Shown: positions 17,658 through 25,249, numbered from the stretch's first letter. The stretch is DNA of 58,418 bases from Candidatus Fermentithermobacillaceae bacterium (GCA_012512325.1 JAAZEL010000046.1:1-58418); one strand, 5' to 3'. Made by a program: numbers and translations. The notes: generated from the sequence alone by a model not told the origin.

Positions 17658-18327
17658 CCATCCCCGCCTTCACTCCTGATTTGGGCCACAGCCCCCTGTT
17701 GGCGATCGCCAACCGGGTGGCAGGGTAACCCAACCGGAAGCATGTTTCCAATTCTTCTTTCCACTCATCAGGCGAGACTGCCCTGGGTCCTCCGGGTTCA
17801 AGCACCAGGAGCTCAGCCCAGGACTCCCCGGGCTTGAGGGTTATGTGCCGGCTGCCATACTCCAACTCCACCGTTCCGTCCCGTCTCGTGCTTGAGACTC
17901 TGAGTTTCCCCGAAACCACCCTGGCCAGATTGTTCACCAGCTCAACATCTTCGCCGTCAATGCCTGGGACCACCAGGGAAGCAGGTGCCGTGAGGTCCAA
18001 GGCCGCCCTGCCTGTCCTGGAGAAGATCAAACGTTCATCGAATGGCACGCCCTGGGAAGTGGCACTGTAATACACCCCCAGGCACACACCGAAAAGGCTC
18101 TTCCTTTCGGGCAATATCAGGGTTTGTTCAGAGGCGTCAATGAACACCCGGAACGACTCAGGCATGGAAAGCGGCCATCCCGTGATGGCGTTCAAGGAAG
18201 ACTCTTCCACTGTTACGAACACGAAGGAGTCGGCGAAGTGCATCCATCGCAGGGACAGCGCGGCAATGAGCAAACAAGCGCATACGATCAATAAGATCTT
18301 GAGCACAAGGCCGATACGGTCTTTCAT
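17647..18327 (-). CDS. Uncharacterised membrane-anchored protein coupled to the exported lipase-fold protein
   Basis: I do not recognise this 226-residue protein. One N-terminal membrane helix (IGLVLKILLIVCACLLIAALSL) is followed by an external region that looks beta-rich, including RVFIDASEQTLILPERKS, then LVVPGIDGEDVELVNNLARVV and YGSRHITLKPGESWAELLVLE. GGGGGAG lies just before ATG 18327. Its stop overlaps the long reading of the lipase-fold gene by 11 bases, so the two probably work together at the cell surface. No catalytic motif was seen. Confidence 0.72.
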   Translation of the reverse strand: MKDRIGLVLKILLIVCACLLIAALSLRWMHFADSFVFVTVEESSLNAITGWPLSMPESFRVFIDASEQTLILPERKSLFGVCLGVYYSATSQGVPFDERLIFSRTGRAALDLTAPASLVVPGIDGEDVELVNNLARVVSGKLRVSSTRRDGTVELEYGSRHITLKPGESWAELLVLEPGGPRAVSPDEWKEELETCFRLGYPATRLAIANRGLWPKSGVKAGMGDD

Positions 18328-18378
18328 TGATACTCCCCCACCCTCATGAAGCTACACTTATGTGAGGGCCGGCCGAGG

Positions 18379-18441
18379 GACAAAACAAACGGCCCGGCCT
18401 CACCGGAACACACCCAGGGTGTTCCGTCAGGTCACCGGGCC
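18379..18441 (-). terminator. Nested-hairpin terminator, possibly an attenuator
   Basis: On the minus strand GGCCCGG pairs with CCGGGCC and encloses a second perfect hairpin (GGAACAC/GTGTTCC). The outer stem is followed by GTTTGTTTTGT. It lies 36 bases after the glycerate kinase-Nudix stop and before the 18327 gene, so it should end the upstream operon. A TATAAT with TTGCCA sits just upstream, so it could also attenuate a promoter for the 18327-14907 pair. Confidence 0.7.
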
Positions 18442-18454
18442 CTTCGCATCATGC

Positions 18455-18485
18455 ATTATATCACATGTATGCCGTTTTATGGCAA
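18455..18485 (-). promoter_or_regulatory. Possible sigma-A promoter for the 18327-14907 pair
   Basis: On the minus strand TTGCCA (18480-18485) and a perfect TATAAT (18455-18460) are separated by 19 bases, two longer than ideal. The expected start point is only a few bases before the nested hairpin at 18441. Confidence 0.4.
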
Positions 18486-20030
18486 TAGCTCGGCGGCTTT
18501 TTCGATAAGCTTCACCGTCTTGGGATAGGTCTTAAGCCCCTGGAGGTCTTCGGGGGTAACCCACATCACCCTGGCAGTCTCCCCCGGTTGAGGCGCGGGC
18601 TCCCCTCCTGTGTACCTCATGGCGAAGTAGTGAACGGTTTTCTCAACAGGAACACATCCTTCGCCGGGAAACCTGTATGTGTGCGAGCCTGCATAAGCTA
18701 AGATCTCACAATCAACTCCCGTTTCCTCTTTGACTTCCCTTAGGGCGGCCTCCTCAAGAGCCTCTCCTTGGTCCACATGGCCTTTGGGCAAGGTCAGATA
18801 ACCAAACCTGTCTTCGATAAGCAGCACCTGGATACCTCCGTTGCCTTTCCGGAACACCACCCCTCCCGCGGACAACTCCTGTCTCACCCCACGGCCGCTG
18901 AGGAGTACAGCCCTGGACAGCTTGGCGATCTGCCTTGCGACAAACGGCAGGCTTATCTCTGTCTTCGCCATAGCGTCTTCTACGCTACCGGGACCGGTCG
19001 TGCTGTCAAATACAGCGGTGATCTCCCAAGGGTACCCTCGGAGCACACCGTCGCCCAGGCCGCCGCCAAGGGCTATCACAGGGATGCCCCGCTCAAACCC
19101 GGCCCTGGCTACGGCGTATGGCACCTTGCCTTTTTCAGTCTGGGAATCTATCCTGCCCTCGCCTGTTATGATGAGGCCCGCTCCTTCTAATTCGTCCATG
19201 AAACCCGTCTCCCGAAGGACAAAACCTGCACCGTCCACGAGCTTGGCCCCGAAAAACGCCCACAGGGCCGCCGCCAAGCCCCCGCCTGCCCCTGCCCGGG
19301 GCACATCTCTGGGATCCCGTCCCAGGTCCCGTCCAAGCACCGAACCATACCGGTCCATGTAGCGGTCAACTTCATCAAGCCGGTGCAGCTCAAGCCCCTT
19401 TTGCGGCCCGTATACCATGGTTGCCCCTTGGGGGCCTGTCAAGGGATTATCCACGTCGCAGATTGCAATTACCTCGACATCTTGGAACTTCTCAGGGATG
19501 TCACCTGGATCCACACGGAAAACCCGCTTCAACCCGTAAATGCCATGGGGCACCTGGCGGCCTGCTTCATCCAGCACCTTGCCTCCGGCAGCTTGCACCA
19601 TACCTATGCCGCCGTCGTTCATAGCAGTCCCGCCTACCCCGACAAGGATTCGACGGGCGCCTTGTGCTGCGGCCACCGCCATGAGTTCACCCACCCCGTA
19701 GCTTGTGGCTGCCATGGCATCGCGTTCTTCAGGCGCAACCAGGGCAAGCCCTGAGCTGGCGGCGCTTTCTATCACCACAGTACCGTCGGGAAGCAGCCCC
19801 ATCCCGCAATCCACAGTCTTACCGTAAGGCCCCGTCACCTGTACGTTCCGTACCGTTCCGGACTTGACGGATACCAATACCCCTACTGTACCGTCACCGC
19901 CGTCCGCCAGAGGTATTTCAACCACCCGCGCCTCGGGAAACCCTTGTCTGAACCCCTGGGCAACCAGGGCGCATGCCCTGGGAGCCGGCAAGCTCCCTTT
20001 GAAGGCATTCGTAGCAACCAGCACTTTCAC
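18477..20030 (-). CDS. Glycerate 2-kinase fused to a Nudix hydrolase
   Basis: A 517-residue single ORF with two domains. Residues 1 to ~380 are a GlxK/GarK-type glycerate kinase: KVLVATNAFKGSL, then PLADGGDGTVGVL, GGTAMNDGGIGM, GAGGGLAAALWAFFGA and ITGEGRIDSQTEKGKVP. Residues ~382-517 are a Nudix hydrolase with a complete box (GHVDQGEALEEAALREVKEETGV, Gx5Ex7REUxEExGU) in the context RFGYLTLPKGHV, which resembles diadenosine-polyphosphate hydrolases. The kinase phosphorylates D-glycerate at C2; the Nudix substrate is unknown. The start is GTG. No stop or frame shift separates the domains, so the fusion is real unless it is an assembly error. An M19 family gene lies 23 bases upstream. Confidence 0.93.
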   Translation of the reverse strand: MKVLVATNAFKGSLPAPRACALVAQGFRQGFPEARVVEIPLADGGDGTVGVLVSVKSGTVRNVQVTGPYGKTVDCGMGLLPDGTVVIESAASSGLALVAPEERDAMAATSYGVGELMAVAAAQGARRILVGVGGTAMNDGGIGMVQAAGGKVLDEAGRQVPHGIYGLKRVFRVDPGDIPEKFQDVEVIAICDVDNPLTGPQGATMVYGPQKGLELHRLDEVDRYMDRYGSVLGRDLGRDPRDVPRAGAGGGLAAALWAFFGAKLVDGAGFVLRETGFMDELEGAGLIITGEGRIDSQTEKGKVPYAVARAGFERGIPVIALGGGLGDGVLRGYPWEITAVFDSTTGPGSVEDAMAKTEISLPFVARQIAKLSRAVLLSGRGVRQELSAGGVVFRKGNGGIQVLLIEDRFGYLTLPKGHVDQGEALEEAALREVKEETGVDCEILAYAGSHTYRFPGEGCVPVEKTVHYFAMRYTGGEPAPQPGETARVMWVTPEDLQGLKTYPKTVKLIEKAAELLP

Positions 20031-20053
20031 GGTGAAATCCTAGTCTCCTTCTA

Positions 20054-21091
20054 TTACCCGATCACTGCCCTCAACACACGCATCCAGTTTCTACCGAGAA
20101 TCCCTGCTATCTGCTGTCCCGATATGCCTCTCTTGAGAAGTTCGAAAGTAAGCAGGGGGAGTTTGCCAATGTGAGTTACAGGTTCAGGCCCCGGTTCGCC
20201 GAAGCTATCGAAATCCGTTCCCAAGCCTACATTGTCTTCGCCCGCCACTTCCATGGCGTGGATGATGTGGTCTGCAACCTGGGATATGGTGGCTTGCTCA
20301 TCCGTGCCCGTTATGTATTCATGGTTGAACGAGATGCCAACCAACCCTCCGGCCTCACCGATTGCCTTGAGCTGTGCATCTGTGAGGTTCCTCGGATGGG
20401 GAAGCAATACATGGCAATTGACGTGGCTTGCCACGAAGGGTGCCTGGGCTACATCCAATACATCCCAGAACCCTGCTTCTGACAGATGGGATACGTCAAC
20501 GACCATCCCAAGCTTGGCCGCTTCTTCCACAACTCTGATGCCGAAAGGAGTGAGCCCGCCCCGGGAAGCTGAAAACGCGGCCCCGTCGCCGAGGAGGTTT
20601 CTGTCATTCCAGGTCAAGGTCAGCATCCTGACCCCCAGCTTGTGATACATCCTGAGAGTTTCAAGGCTTCCCTCAAGCATTGCGCCGTCGCCAAGGCTGA
20701 GCATAATGCCCGCTTCGTCCGCTTCCTGGGCGTCTTCAATATCTGACGTGTGGAACACATGCCTTACCCCAGGCGCCGATGCCAATCCCAAGAAAGCGTC
20801 AATGTAGTCAAGAGCCTGCCGCACTCCCCTGATGGGATACAGTCTTTCATGGGGAAAGGCGCTGAGGATCACGCAATCCACGCCCGCCTGTCTGAGCCTG
20901 GGCAGGTCAGAATGACCCATTGACGATTCCTCTCCGAACTTCCTGACACCCTTGATCACATCGAGCAGCGTTCCCTGGTGCCCGTCGATCACCAAATTTT
21001 CAGAATGGAGTTCTTCCGCCCGCTCCATCCGGATCTCTTCCATGGCAGGACCGTTTTCGCCCTTCTTCTTGAAAATGGAAGCTATGTCCAT
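20054..21091 (-). CDS. M19 dipeptidase-family protein with altered metal site
   Basis: A 345-residue member of the renal-dipeptidase fold. It keeps GHSDLPRLRQAGVDC, LTLTWNDRNLLGDG, DVSHLSEAGFWDV, ASHVNCHVLLPHPRNLTDAQLKAI and GLGTDFDSF. Of the five classical metal/active residues, both later histidines and the final Asp are present. The N-terminal HxD reads H-Q-G (near residue 38) and the bridging Glu of SLEGG reads SLGDG (near residue 134). The two-zinc site is thus probably incomplete. A conventional D/L-dipeptidase is unlikely; a changed activity or a non-enzyme role is possible. GAGGAGG lies ten bases before ATG 21091. It is the first gene of a pair with the glycerate kinase fusion. Confidence 0.85.
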   Translation of the reverse strand: MDIASIFKKKGENGPAMEEIRMERAEELHSENLVIDGHQGTLLDVIKGVRKFGEESSMGHSDLPRLRQAGVDCVILSAFPHERLYPIRGVRQALDYIDAFLGLASAPGVRHVFHTSDIEDAQEADEAGIMLSLGDGAMLEGSLETLRMYHKLGVRMLTLTWNDRNLLGDGAAFSASRGGLTPFGIRVVEEAAKLGMVVDVSHLSEAGFWDVLDVAQAPFVASHVNCHVLLPHPRNLTDAQLKAIGEAGGLVGISFNHEYITGTDEQATISQVADHIIHAMEVAGEDNVGLGTDFDSFGEPGPEPVTHIGKLPLLTFELLKRGISGQQIAGILGRNWMRVLRAVIG

Positions 21092-21242
21092 GTGCCAGTG
21101 CCCTCCTCTTTGAGCTGCCTTCGTTTCTAATGTTCTCTTTTGTGCTCAAGTTTACCTTTTCGACTTGGCCGGAACAGCCTGCCGGGATCAAAGGATTCAA
21201 GGCAACTCAGTTTGACCTCGCCATTTGCCCCCGTTGCTGTAA

Positions 21243-21270
21243 ACATAAGACCCGCGCCCTTCATATTATG
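21243..21270 (+). promoter_or_regulatory. Sigma-K-like promoter upstream of the unknown cassette
   Basis: AC (21243-21244), 17 bases, then CATATTATG (21262-21270) fits the Bacillus sigma-K pattern AC-N16/17-CATAnnnTA except the last base. It lies ~50 bases before the first cassette gene. Such short motifs occur by chance, so the support is mainly the position and the neighbouring pdaB. The rest of the 227-base gap shows nothing clear. Confidence 0.4.
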
Positions 21271-21318
21271 TGATGATCAAGCGCCGACTTGACTATTTCG
21301 CCGTAAGGAGGGCTGACT

Positions 21319-21600
21319 GTGGCCAACAGTCTTACAAAGGAAACCTTGGATCTTGTCTCGGCCCTGAGGCCGTTTACCGGTAGGAGAGGCCGGGGCGTGA
21401 TAGATACCCTCATCAGTCTCACTGGCAGTTCCGTGTCCTTATCCGATGGAATCGAATTGACAACCCTGGCAGAGCAGGCCGGAAATCTGCTGGCTAGCCG
21501 GGTTGACTCGGCGGTTTCCCTGTTCATCATCCTGGTTGTGGTGTGGCTGGTGCAGGTATTCACCCTCTCGAGTATCAACCCTGAAATATCCCAGGCTTAA
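21319..21600 (+). CDS. Uncharacterised small membrane protein (cassette gene 1)
   Basis: I do not recognise this family. The 93-residue product starts at GTG with AAGGAGG seven bases upstream. A basic amphipathic N-terminal half (SALRPFTGRRGRGVIDTLISLTGS) is followed by a helical segment and one C-terminal membrane helix (VSLFIILVVVWLVQVFTL). The tail ends NPEISQA. It is the first gene of a plus-strand cluster of five, 12 bases before the next, behind a sigma-K-like promoter. A role in the spore envelope is an inference from neighbours only. Confidence 0.75.
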   Translation: MANSLTKETLDLVSALRPFTGRRGRGVIDTLISLTGSSVSLSDGIELTTLAEQAGNLLASRVDSAVSLFIILVVVWLVQVFTLSSINPEISQA

Positions 21601-21612
21601 GGAGGAATTCAG

Positions 21613-21828
21613 ATGAAGATTTTCGGAGTTGACGTCAACCCGTATGAACTGTTCTTGATCCTGATCCTGCTCTTGGCGGCAACAGGTGCGTTTGACGCCC
21701 ATGCGGCCCGTGCAGGCAAAAAAGACTCTTCGCAAAAACGCGAGAGCCCTGTAAGATTCCTGAAGGCCCCCAGAAGGCGCGCTGCCGGGAAGACATGGGG
21801 TTCTGACAGACAGGATAAGCAGAGCTAA
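21613..21828 (+). CDS. Uncharacterised small membrane protein (cassette gene 2)
   Basis: A 71-residue protein with AAGGAGG seven bases before ATG. The N-terminal half holds one membrane helix (NPYELFLILILLLAATGAF). The C-terminal half is strongly basic (RESPVRFLKAPRRRAAGKTWGSDRQDK), likely cytoplasmic and able to bind nucleic acid or anionic surfaces. The hydrophobic stretch FLILILLLA recalls the YjcZ-like peptide at 29074 but the proteins are otherwise unlike. No known family was recognised. Confidence 0.72.
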   Translation: MKIFGVDVNPYELFLILILLLAATGAFDAHAARAGKKDSSQKRESPVRFLKAPRRRAAGKTWGSDRQDKQS

Positions 21829-21928
21829 CAGCTTGGTTCAAGGATTTCATCCGGCGGCAAAAGGTCGGCACCATCCCCGGTAAGATACGCATAAGATGCT
21901 GAAACAGAGGTAACTGGAGGGAACTTGT

Positions 21929-22279
21929 GTGCACAACCTGGCTAGTTTACTCATGCAGATGGAGAAAATCGAATCGGAGATAAACACAAGACTGTCGAGT
22001 TTGCAAGACCGTACCGTGCAGGGAACTGCAGGCGACAGCCTGATCAGGGTGACAGGAGACATATGGTTCAACATTCAAAATATCACCATCGACCGGGACA
22101 AATTGGCCGCACAACCTTTCGACCTGGCGACCCTGGAACAGCTCGTGGCTGAAGCAGTAAATGACGCCATCAGCAAAGCGCGCAACCTGCTGAAGACCGA
22201 AATTGGAGGAGTGTTCGGTGGAAAAGTGCCTCCGGAGTTTGCAGGCTTCTTTGGGCGGAGCGGTGCCAACGGTGAATAA
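21929..22279 (+). CDS. Divergent YbaB/EbfC-like protein (cassette gene 3)
   Basis: A 116-residue protein starting at GTG with GGAGG eight bases upstream. An N-terminal helix (LASLLMQMEKIESEINTRL) precedes a short beta section (DSLIRVTGDIWFNIQNITID). The helix DLATLEQLVAEAVNDAISKARNLL follows, then KVPPEFAGFF. This layout, with LEQLVAEAVNDA and the closing PPEF/GF, matches YbaB/EbfC nucleoid-associated proteins, in which the pattern is LEDLVxAAxNDA...LPPGF. It lacks the Met-rich N-terminus and the usual recR/dnaX neighbours, so it appears to be a paralogue adapted to this cluster. DNA binding is plausible but unproven. The next gene starts inside its 3' end. Confidence 0.72.
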   Translation: MHNLASLLMQMEKIESEINTRLSSLQDRTVQGTAGDSLIRVTGDIWFNIQNITIDRDKLAAQPFDLATLEQLVAEAVNDAISKARNLLKTEIGGVFGGKVPPEFAGFFGRSGANGE

Positions 22280-23300
22280 GGGCGGCCTCTGCGAGCTTGC
22301 CCAGGCTTTCTTGACAGGTGAAGGTTCAGGCCATCCCAATGCGGTGCGGGAAAAAGCAGGCCTGCTTGCACTGTTGAATCTCATGGGTATCTTGGAAGTG
22401 TTCTATGCAGCCGGCCAACCTGCTGAACATCGGGTATCCGGGGCAACCCGGGAAAGCCAGATACCCACCGAAAGCGCCGGGCAGAAGACACACCCGGAAA
22501 CACCTGCCGGCAGCCGGGAATTGTCTGAACCACCCCAAGGGGTTGAAACCGCAGTTCCTCTCCCGGACGACAAAGAAGGCTTCAGGCTTCCCTTACAACC
22601 GCAGGCTTCACCCGATACCGATACCCGCCCTGAACCAGCAAAGCCGGACGCTCTGGCCCCTCTGATGGCGGCCATCCCTTCCCTTCTTGCCGGCAAGGAA
22701 GGGGGAATTGAGCCTGCGCTGGTATCAGCCATGTTGAAATTGATTGCATCCCTTTCAAGAACCAAGCCCGCCTCCACCGTCAAAGGCGGTTCACCCGAGG
22801 GTGAACCTGCTCAAGCCCCTGTTGATTCAGGCGAGCCTTGTGCCGGTGAGACGTCCAAGGACGATGCAACAATGCCTTCCCACCATGCCGGCTTGGGACT
22901 TGACCCCAAGCTCATAGCCTCTCTCATCAATTTCTTGGCGGGAGTCGACAGGACCAAGACAGAGTCAAACGCCAGCCCAAGCAATCAGCCCTTAGCGGAG
23001 GCCCCCGTCAAGGGCGAAGAAAAGTATGAACTAAGCTTGTCGAGAGACGGCCGGTCAGTGTTGGCTAAACGCATACCCCAAGCCATACCGCCCAAGGCGT
23101 CCCAACAACCCCCGTCCTTTTCCCAGTTCCTGAAGCAGCCGCCCCGACCCGCGAAAGCTCCCCCGGAGCGGCCGCCGGACAGCCACAAGCCGGGTGTGGG
23201 GATACGCAGGGGGTGGAGCAAACAGCGACGCTACTCCGACAACCAAGGGCCGGATGAAACCCGGTATGGCAACAAGCCTACTTTTGCCTGCCACAGGTAA
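22218..23300 (+). CDS. Uncharacterised Pro-rich protein with helical repeats (cassette gene 4)
   Basis: A ~360-residue protein of no recognised family. The track starts at TTG 22203; GTG 22218 has GGAGGA seven bases upstream. It overlaps gene 3 by 62 bases in another frame. An N-terminal helical part (GGLCELAQAFLTGEG...GLLALLNLMGILEVFYAA) is followed by long Pro/Glu/Thr-rich stretches. Two short amphipathic repeats break these up: LVSAMLKLIASLSRTK and PKLIASLINFLAGVDRTK, both ending RTK. The C-terminus is Pro/Arg-rich (PPSFSQFLKQPPRPAK). Coding is supported by its length, ribosome site and tight packing, not by homology. A scaffold or envelope role is a guess from composition. Confidence 0.7.
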   Translation: MEKCLRSLQASLGGAVPTVNKGGLCELAQAFLTGEGSGHPNAVREKAGLLALLNLMGILEVFYAAGQPAEHRVSGATRESQIPTESAGQKTHPETPAGSRELSEPPQGVETAVPLPDDKEGFRLPLQPQASPDTDTRPEPAKPDALAPLMAAIPSLLAGKEGGIEPALVSAMLKLIASLSRTKPASTVKGGSPEGEPAQAPVDSGEPCAGETSKDDATMPSHHAGLGLDPKLIASLINFLAGVDRTKTESNASPSNQPLAEAPVKGEEKYELSLSRDGRSVLAKRIPQAIPPKASQQPPSFSQFLKQPPRPAKAPPERPPDSHKPGVGIRRGWSKQRRYSDNQGPDETRYGNKPTFACHR

Positions 23301-23352
23301 TATATTGCTCCCGGGCAGACTATGTTTCTTTGAGAACCTAAGCTGAACCGAA

Positions 23353-23373
23353 GCCGGGGATAGCATCCCCGGC
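23353..23373. terminator. Perfect hairpin between the cassette and pdaB
   Basis: GCCGGGGAT pairs with ATCCCCGGC around a 3-base loop, ~20 bases before the pdaB ribosome site. No T-run follows. It may stop or thin out transcription from the cassette, or stabilise a processed pdaB message. Confidence 0.45.
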
Positions 23374-23396
23374 CCAGCCCCTCGGGAGGAGTTTCC

Positions 23397-24188
23397 ATGC
23401 GTATCAACAGAAGGGTGGCCTTTGCTGCGCTTGCCCTGATTCTTGTGGCAGGGGGCGTTTTCTATGGCCTGCGCCCGCCTGGGATAAGGCCCGTTTTCGA
23501 AGAGTACGACCCACGCCTTGCCATGGGCACTGAAATGCCCGTGTTCTACGTGCACACTGACAGGAAGGCACTGGCGCTTACCTTTGATATTTCTTGGGGT
23601 GACAAGACCCCCGAGAAAGTGCTGGATGTGCTGGCTAAGCATAACCAGAAGGCTACATTCTTCCTGTCAGGGCCGTGGGCCAACCACTACCAGTCCATAG
23701 TCTCCCGTATCGTCCAAGACGGCCATGAGATTGCAAGCCACGGACAGGAACACGTTAACCTCAGTCAGGAGAGCAAAGACGATATCAGGAAGAATATACA
23801 GTCAGCCCATGACATACTGGTCAAGCTCACAGGTACCACGCCCAGGTATTTCAGGCCCCCGAACGGGGACTACGATGATCTGGTGGTGCTCACGGCAAGG
23901 GAACTTGGGTATGAGACCGTAATCTGGGCTGTGGACAGCCTGGATTGGAAGAACCCCGGCGCTTCGTACATTGTGGAAAGGGTGTCAAAGCTCAGTTTCC
24001 CCGGGGCAATACTGTTGTTCCATGCGTCCGATTCGGCAAAGCAGACCCACGAAGCCCTGTCTATGGTGTTGGAGAACCTCAAGTCTGCCGGCTACGAAAT
24101 CATGACTCTGGGCGAGCTCATGTCCTTGGGCAAACCGGCCAGGGATGACCCCAGGGGCAGGCCCCTGAGCGAACTGCCGGGCAATTGA
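23397..24188 (+). CDS. pdaB: Polysaccharide deacetylase, PdaB-like sporulation type
   Basis: A 263-residue NodB-fold protein with an N-terminal membrane anchor (VAFAALALILVAGGVFYGL). Motif 1 is LTFDISWGDKTP, the TFDISWG variant typical of PdaB instead of TFDDG. Motif 2 is SHGQEH (HxxxH-like, GHEIASHGQEH), motif 3 is RPPNGDYDD, and DSLDWKNPG and LLFHAS follow. PdaB is needed for spore cortex maturation in Bacillus subtilis. GGGAGGAG precedes ATG 23397. Its position after the unknown cassette suggests a shared sporulation context. A general peptidoglycan or chitooligosaccharide deacetylase is the alternative. Confidence 0.88.
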   Translation: MRINRRVAFAALALILVAGGVFYGLRPPGIRPVFEEYDPRLAMGTEMPVFYVHTDRKALALTFDISWGDKTPEKVLDVLAKHNQKATFFLSGPWANHYQSIVSRIVQDGHEIASHGQEHVNLSQESKDDIRKNIQSAHDILVKLTGTTPRYFRPPNGDYDDLVVLTARELGYETVIWAVDSLDWKNPGASYIVERVSKLSFPGAILLFHASDSAKQTHEALSMVLENLKSAGYEIMTLGELMSLGKPARDDPRGRPLSELPGN

Positions 24189-24190
24189 CA

Positions 24191-24226
24191 TCCGGGGCAG
24201 CCCTTGCGGGCAGCTTGTGCCCCGGA
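24191..24226. terminator. Hairpin between convergent pdaB and thiN
   Basis: TCCGGGGCA pairs with TGCCCCGGA; inside the loop GCCC and GGGC can also pair. It fills nearly the whole 40-base gap between two converging genes. It lacks a T-run on both strands. Confidence 0.55.
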
Positions 24227-24228
24227 GG

Positions 24229-25020
24229 TTACCTGCGGTTAAGCACCACTAGGGCAAAACCTGACCTGACCGAAATGCTCGCCGTGGTGCCAAGCATTTC
24301 GTTGGACACGCCAAGGGTACTGCCCCTGCGGAGAGTTGCGCTGTCAAGACGGTACTTGAGATCAGTGGCGTTAACCCCGGCAAGCTGGGGAGTAAGGGGA
24401 ATTACCGTCACCCAATCACCCGGGTTGCCGGAGAATACCCGCTCAGGGATGCCAAACGGGTATTCAACGCCCGAAACGCCGAAGATCACGGTATCTTCCG
24501 AGTGGAGAATGAGATCCAATCCCCTCTTGGCGTAATGCTCTATCAGGAACACATTGGCTAACTCATGGTCCAGGCGCTTTCCTCCCGTGGCCCCTATCAC
24601 AATTGCCGCGCCATAACCTCTGGACGCAATGAGGTCAAGTGCTACCTCAGTGTCTGTTTTGTCTTTCTCCTGTGCCAGACTGATTATGGAGCAGCCTGCC
24701 AGTCGGAAGTGGGCCACGGTCTCCGGTTGAGATGAATCGAAATCTCCGACGACTACATCCGGAACCATGTTGTGGTGCTTCAAAAACTCACAACCTGAAT
24801 CAGCGGCAACCACAAGGGAGGCACGGTCAAACAACGCCTTGTCAGGAGCATCCTTGGAGCCGCCTGCTACCACCACTGCATATGTAGGATTGTGCTTCAC
24901 CCTTGTGGCATGATTCCAAGGCGGTTGCTGCCGCCTGCCGGTCTCGGGACACAGGTTCTCCTTGCCGGTGGGCTCTGTGCCGTCTTCCCAAGTACAAGCT
25001 GACATCTGTAAGGCCCCCAT
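24229..25020 (-). CDS. thiN: Thiamine pyrophosphokinase
   Basis: Up to 263 residues. TYAVVVAGG starts the core, followed by VVAADSGCEFLKHHNMVPDVVVGDFDSS, EKDKTDTEVALDLI and GATGGKRLDHELANVFLIEHYA, all hallmarks of thiamine pyrophosphokinase (GDFDS and KDxTD bind metal and ATP). It makes thiamine diphosphate from thiamine and ATP. The first ~40 residues do not fit the family, and GTG at 24900 may be the true start, though no start has a strong ribosome site. It is convergent with pdaB and divergent from the 25250 gene. Confidence 0.93.
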   Translation of the reverse strand: MGALQMSACTWEDGTEPTGKENLCPETGRRQQPPWNHATRVKHNPTYAVVVAGGSKDAPDKALFDRASLVVAADSGCEFLKHHNMVPDVVVGDFDSSQPETVAHFRLAGCSIISLAQEKDKTDTEVALDLIASRGYGAAIVIGATGGKRLDHELANVFLIEHYAKRGLDLILHSEDTVIFGVSGVEYPFGIPERVFSGNPGDWVTVIPLTPQLAGVNATDLKYRLDSATLRRGSTLGVSNEMLGTTASISVRSGFALVVLNRR

Positions 25021-25192
25021 CCATCTTCCGGTACAAGAATATAGCTGATAAATCTCTCTTGCCGTTCAGCTTGATTCTACACTCTTTTGTCGATCCCTCA
25101 AACAAAACAATGCTCGTTTTGGGCAGGATATCCCACCCAAGAGAAGAAACTCCACCGGAGAGGTAGACTATTGTAGGGGTACTCAAACTCAG

Positions 25193-25207
25193 TCAAGGTT
25201 TCCTTGA
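25193..25207. promoter_or_regulatory. Short perfect palindrome, possible operator
   Basis: TCAAGG-TTT-CCTTGA lies in the 229-base gap between thiN and the serine hydrolase, ~43 bases before the hydrolase start. It could be an operator or a small hairpin. No promoter could be assigned with confidence. Confidence 0.25.
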
Positions 25208-25249
25208 TAAGTTCGAGAAAGGAGATGAACTCCCGAAAAGGGGAACACA

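Noticed and set aside
24842-25186. 114-residue minus-strand ORF at the thiN start
   Set aside because: Overlaps the thiamine pyrophosphokinase frame and has no recognisable domain.
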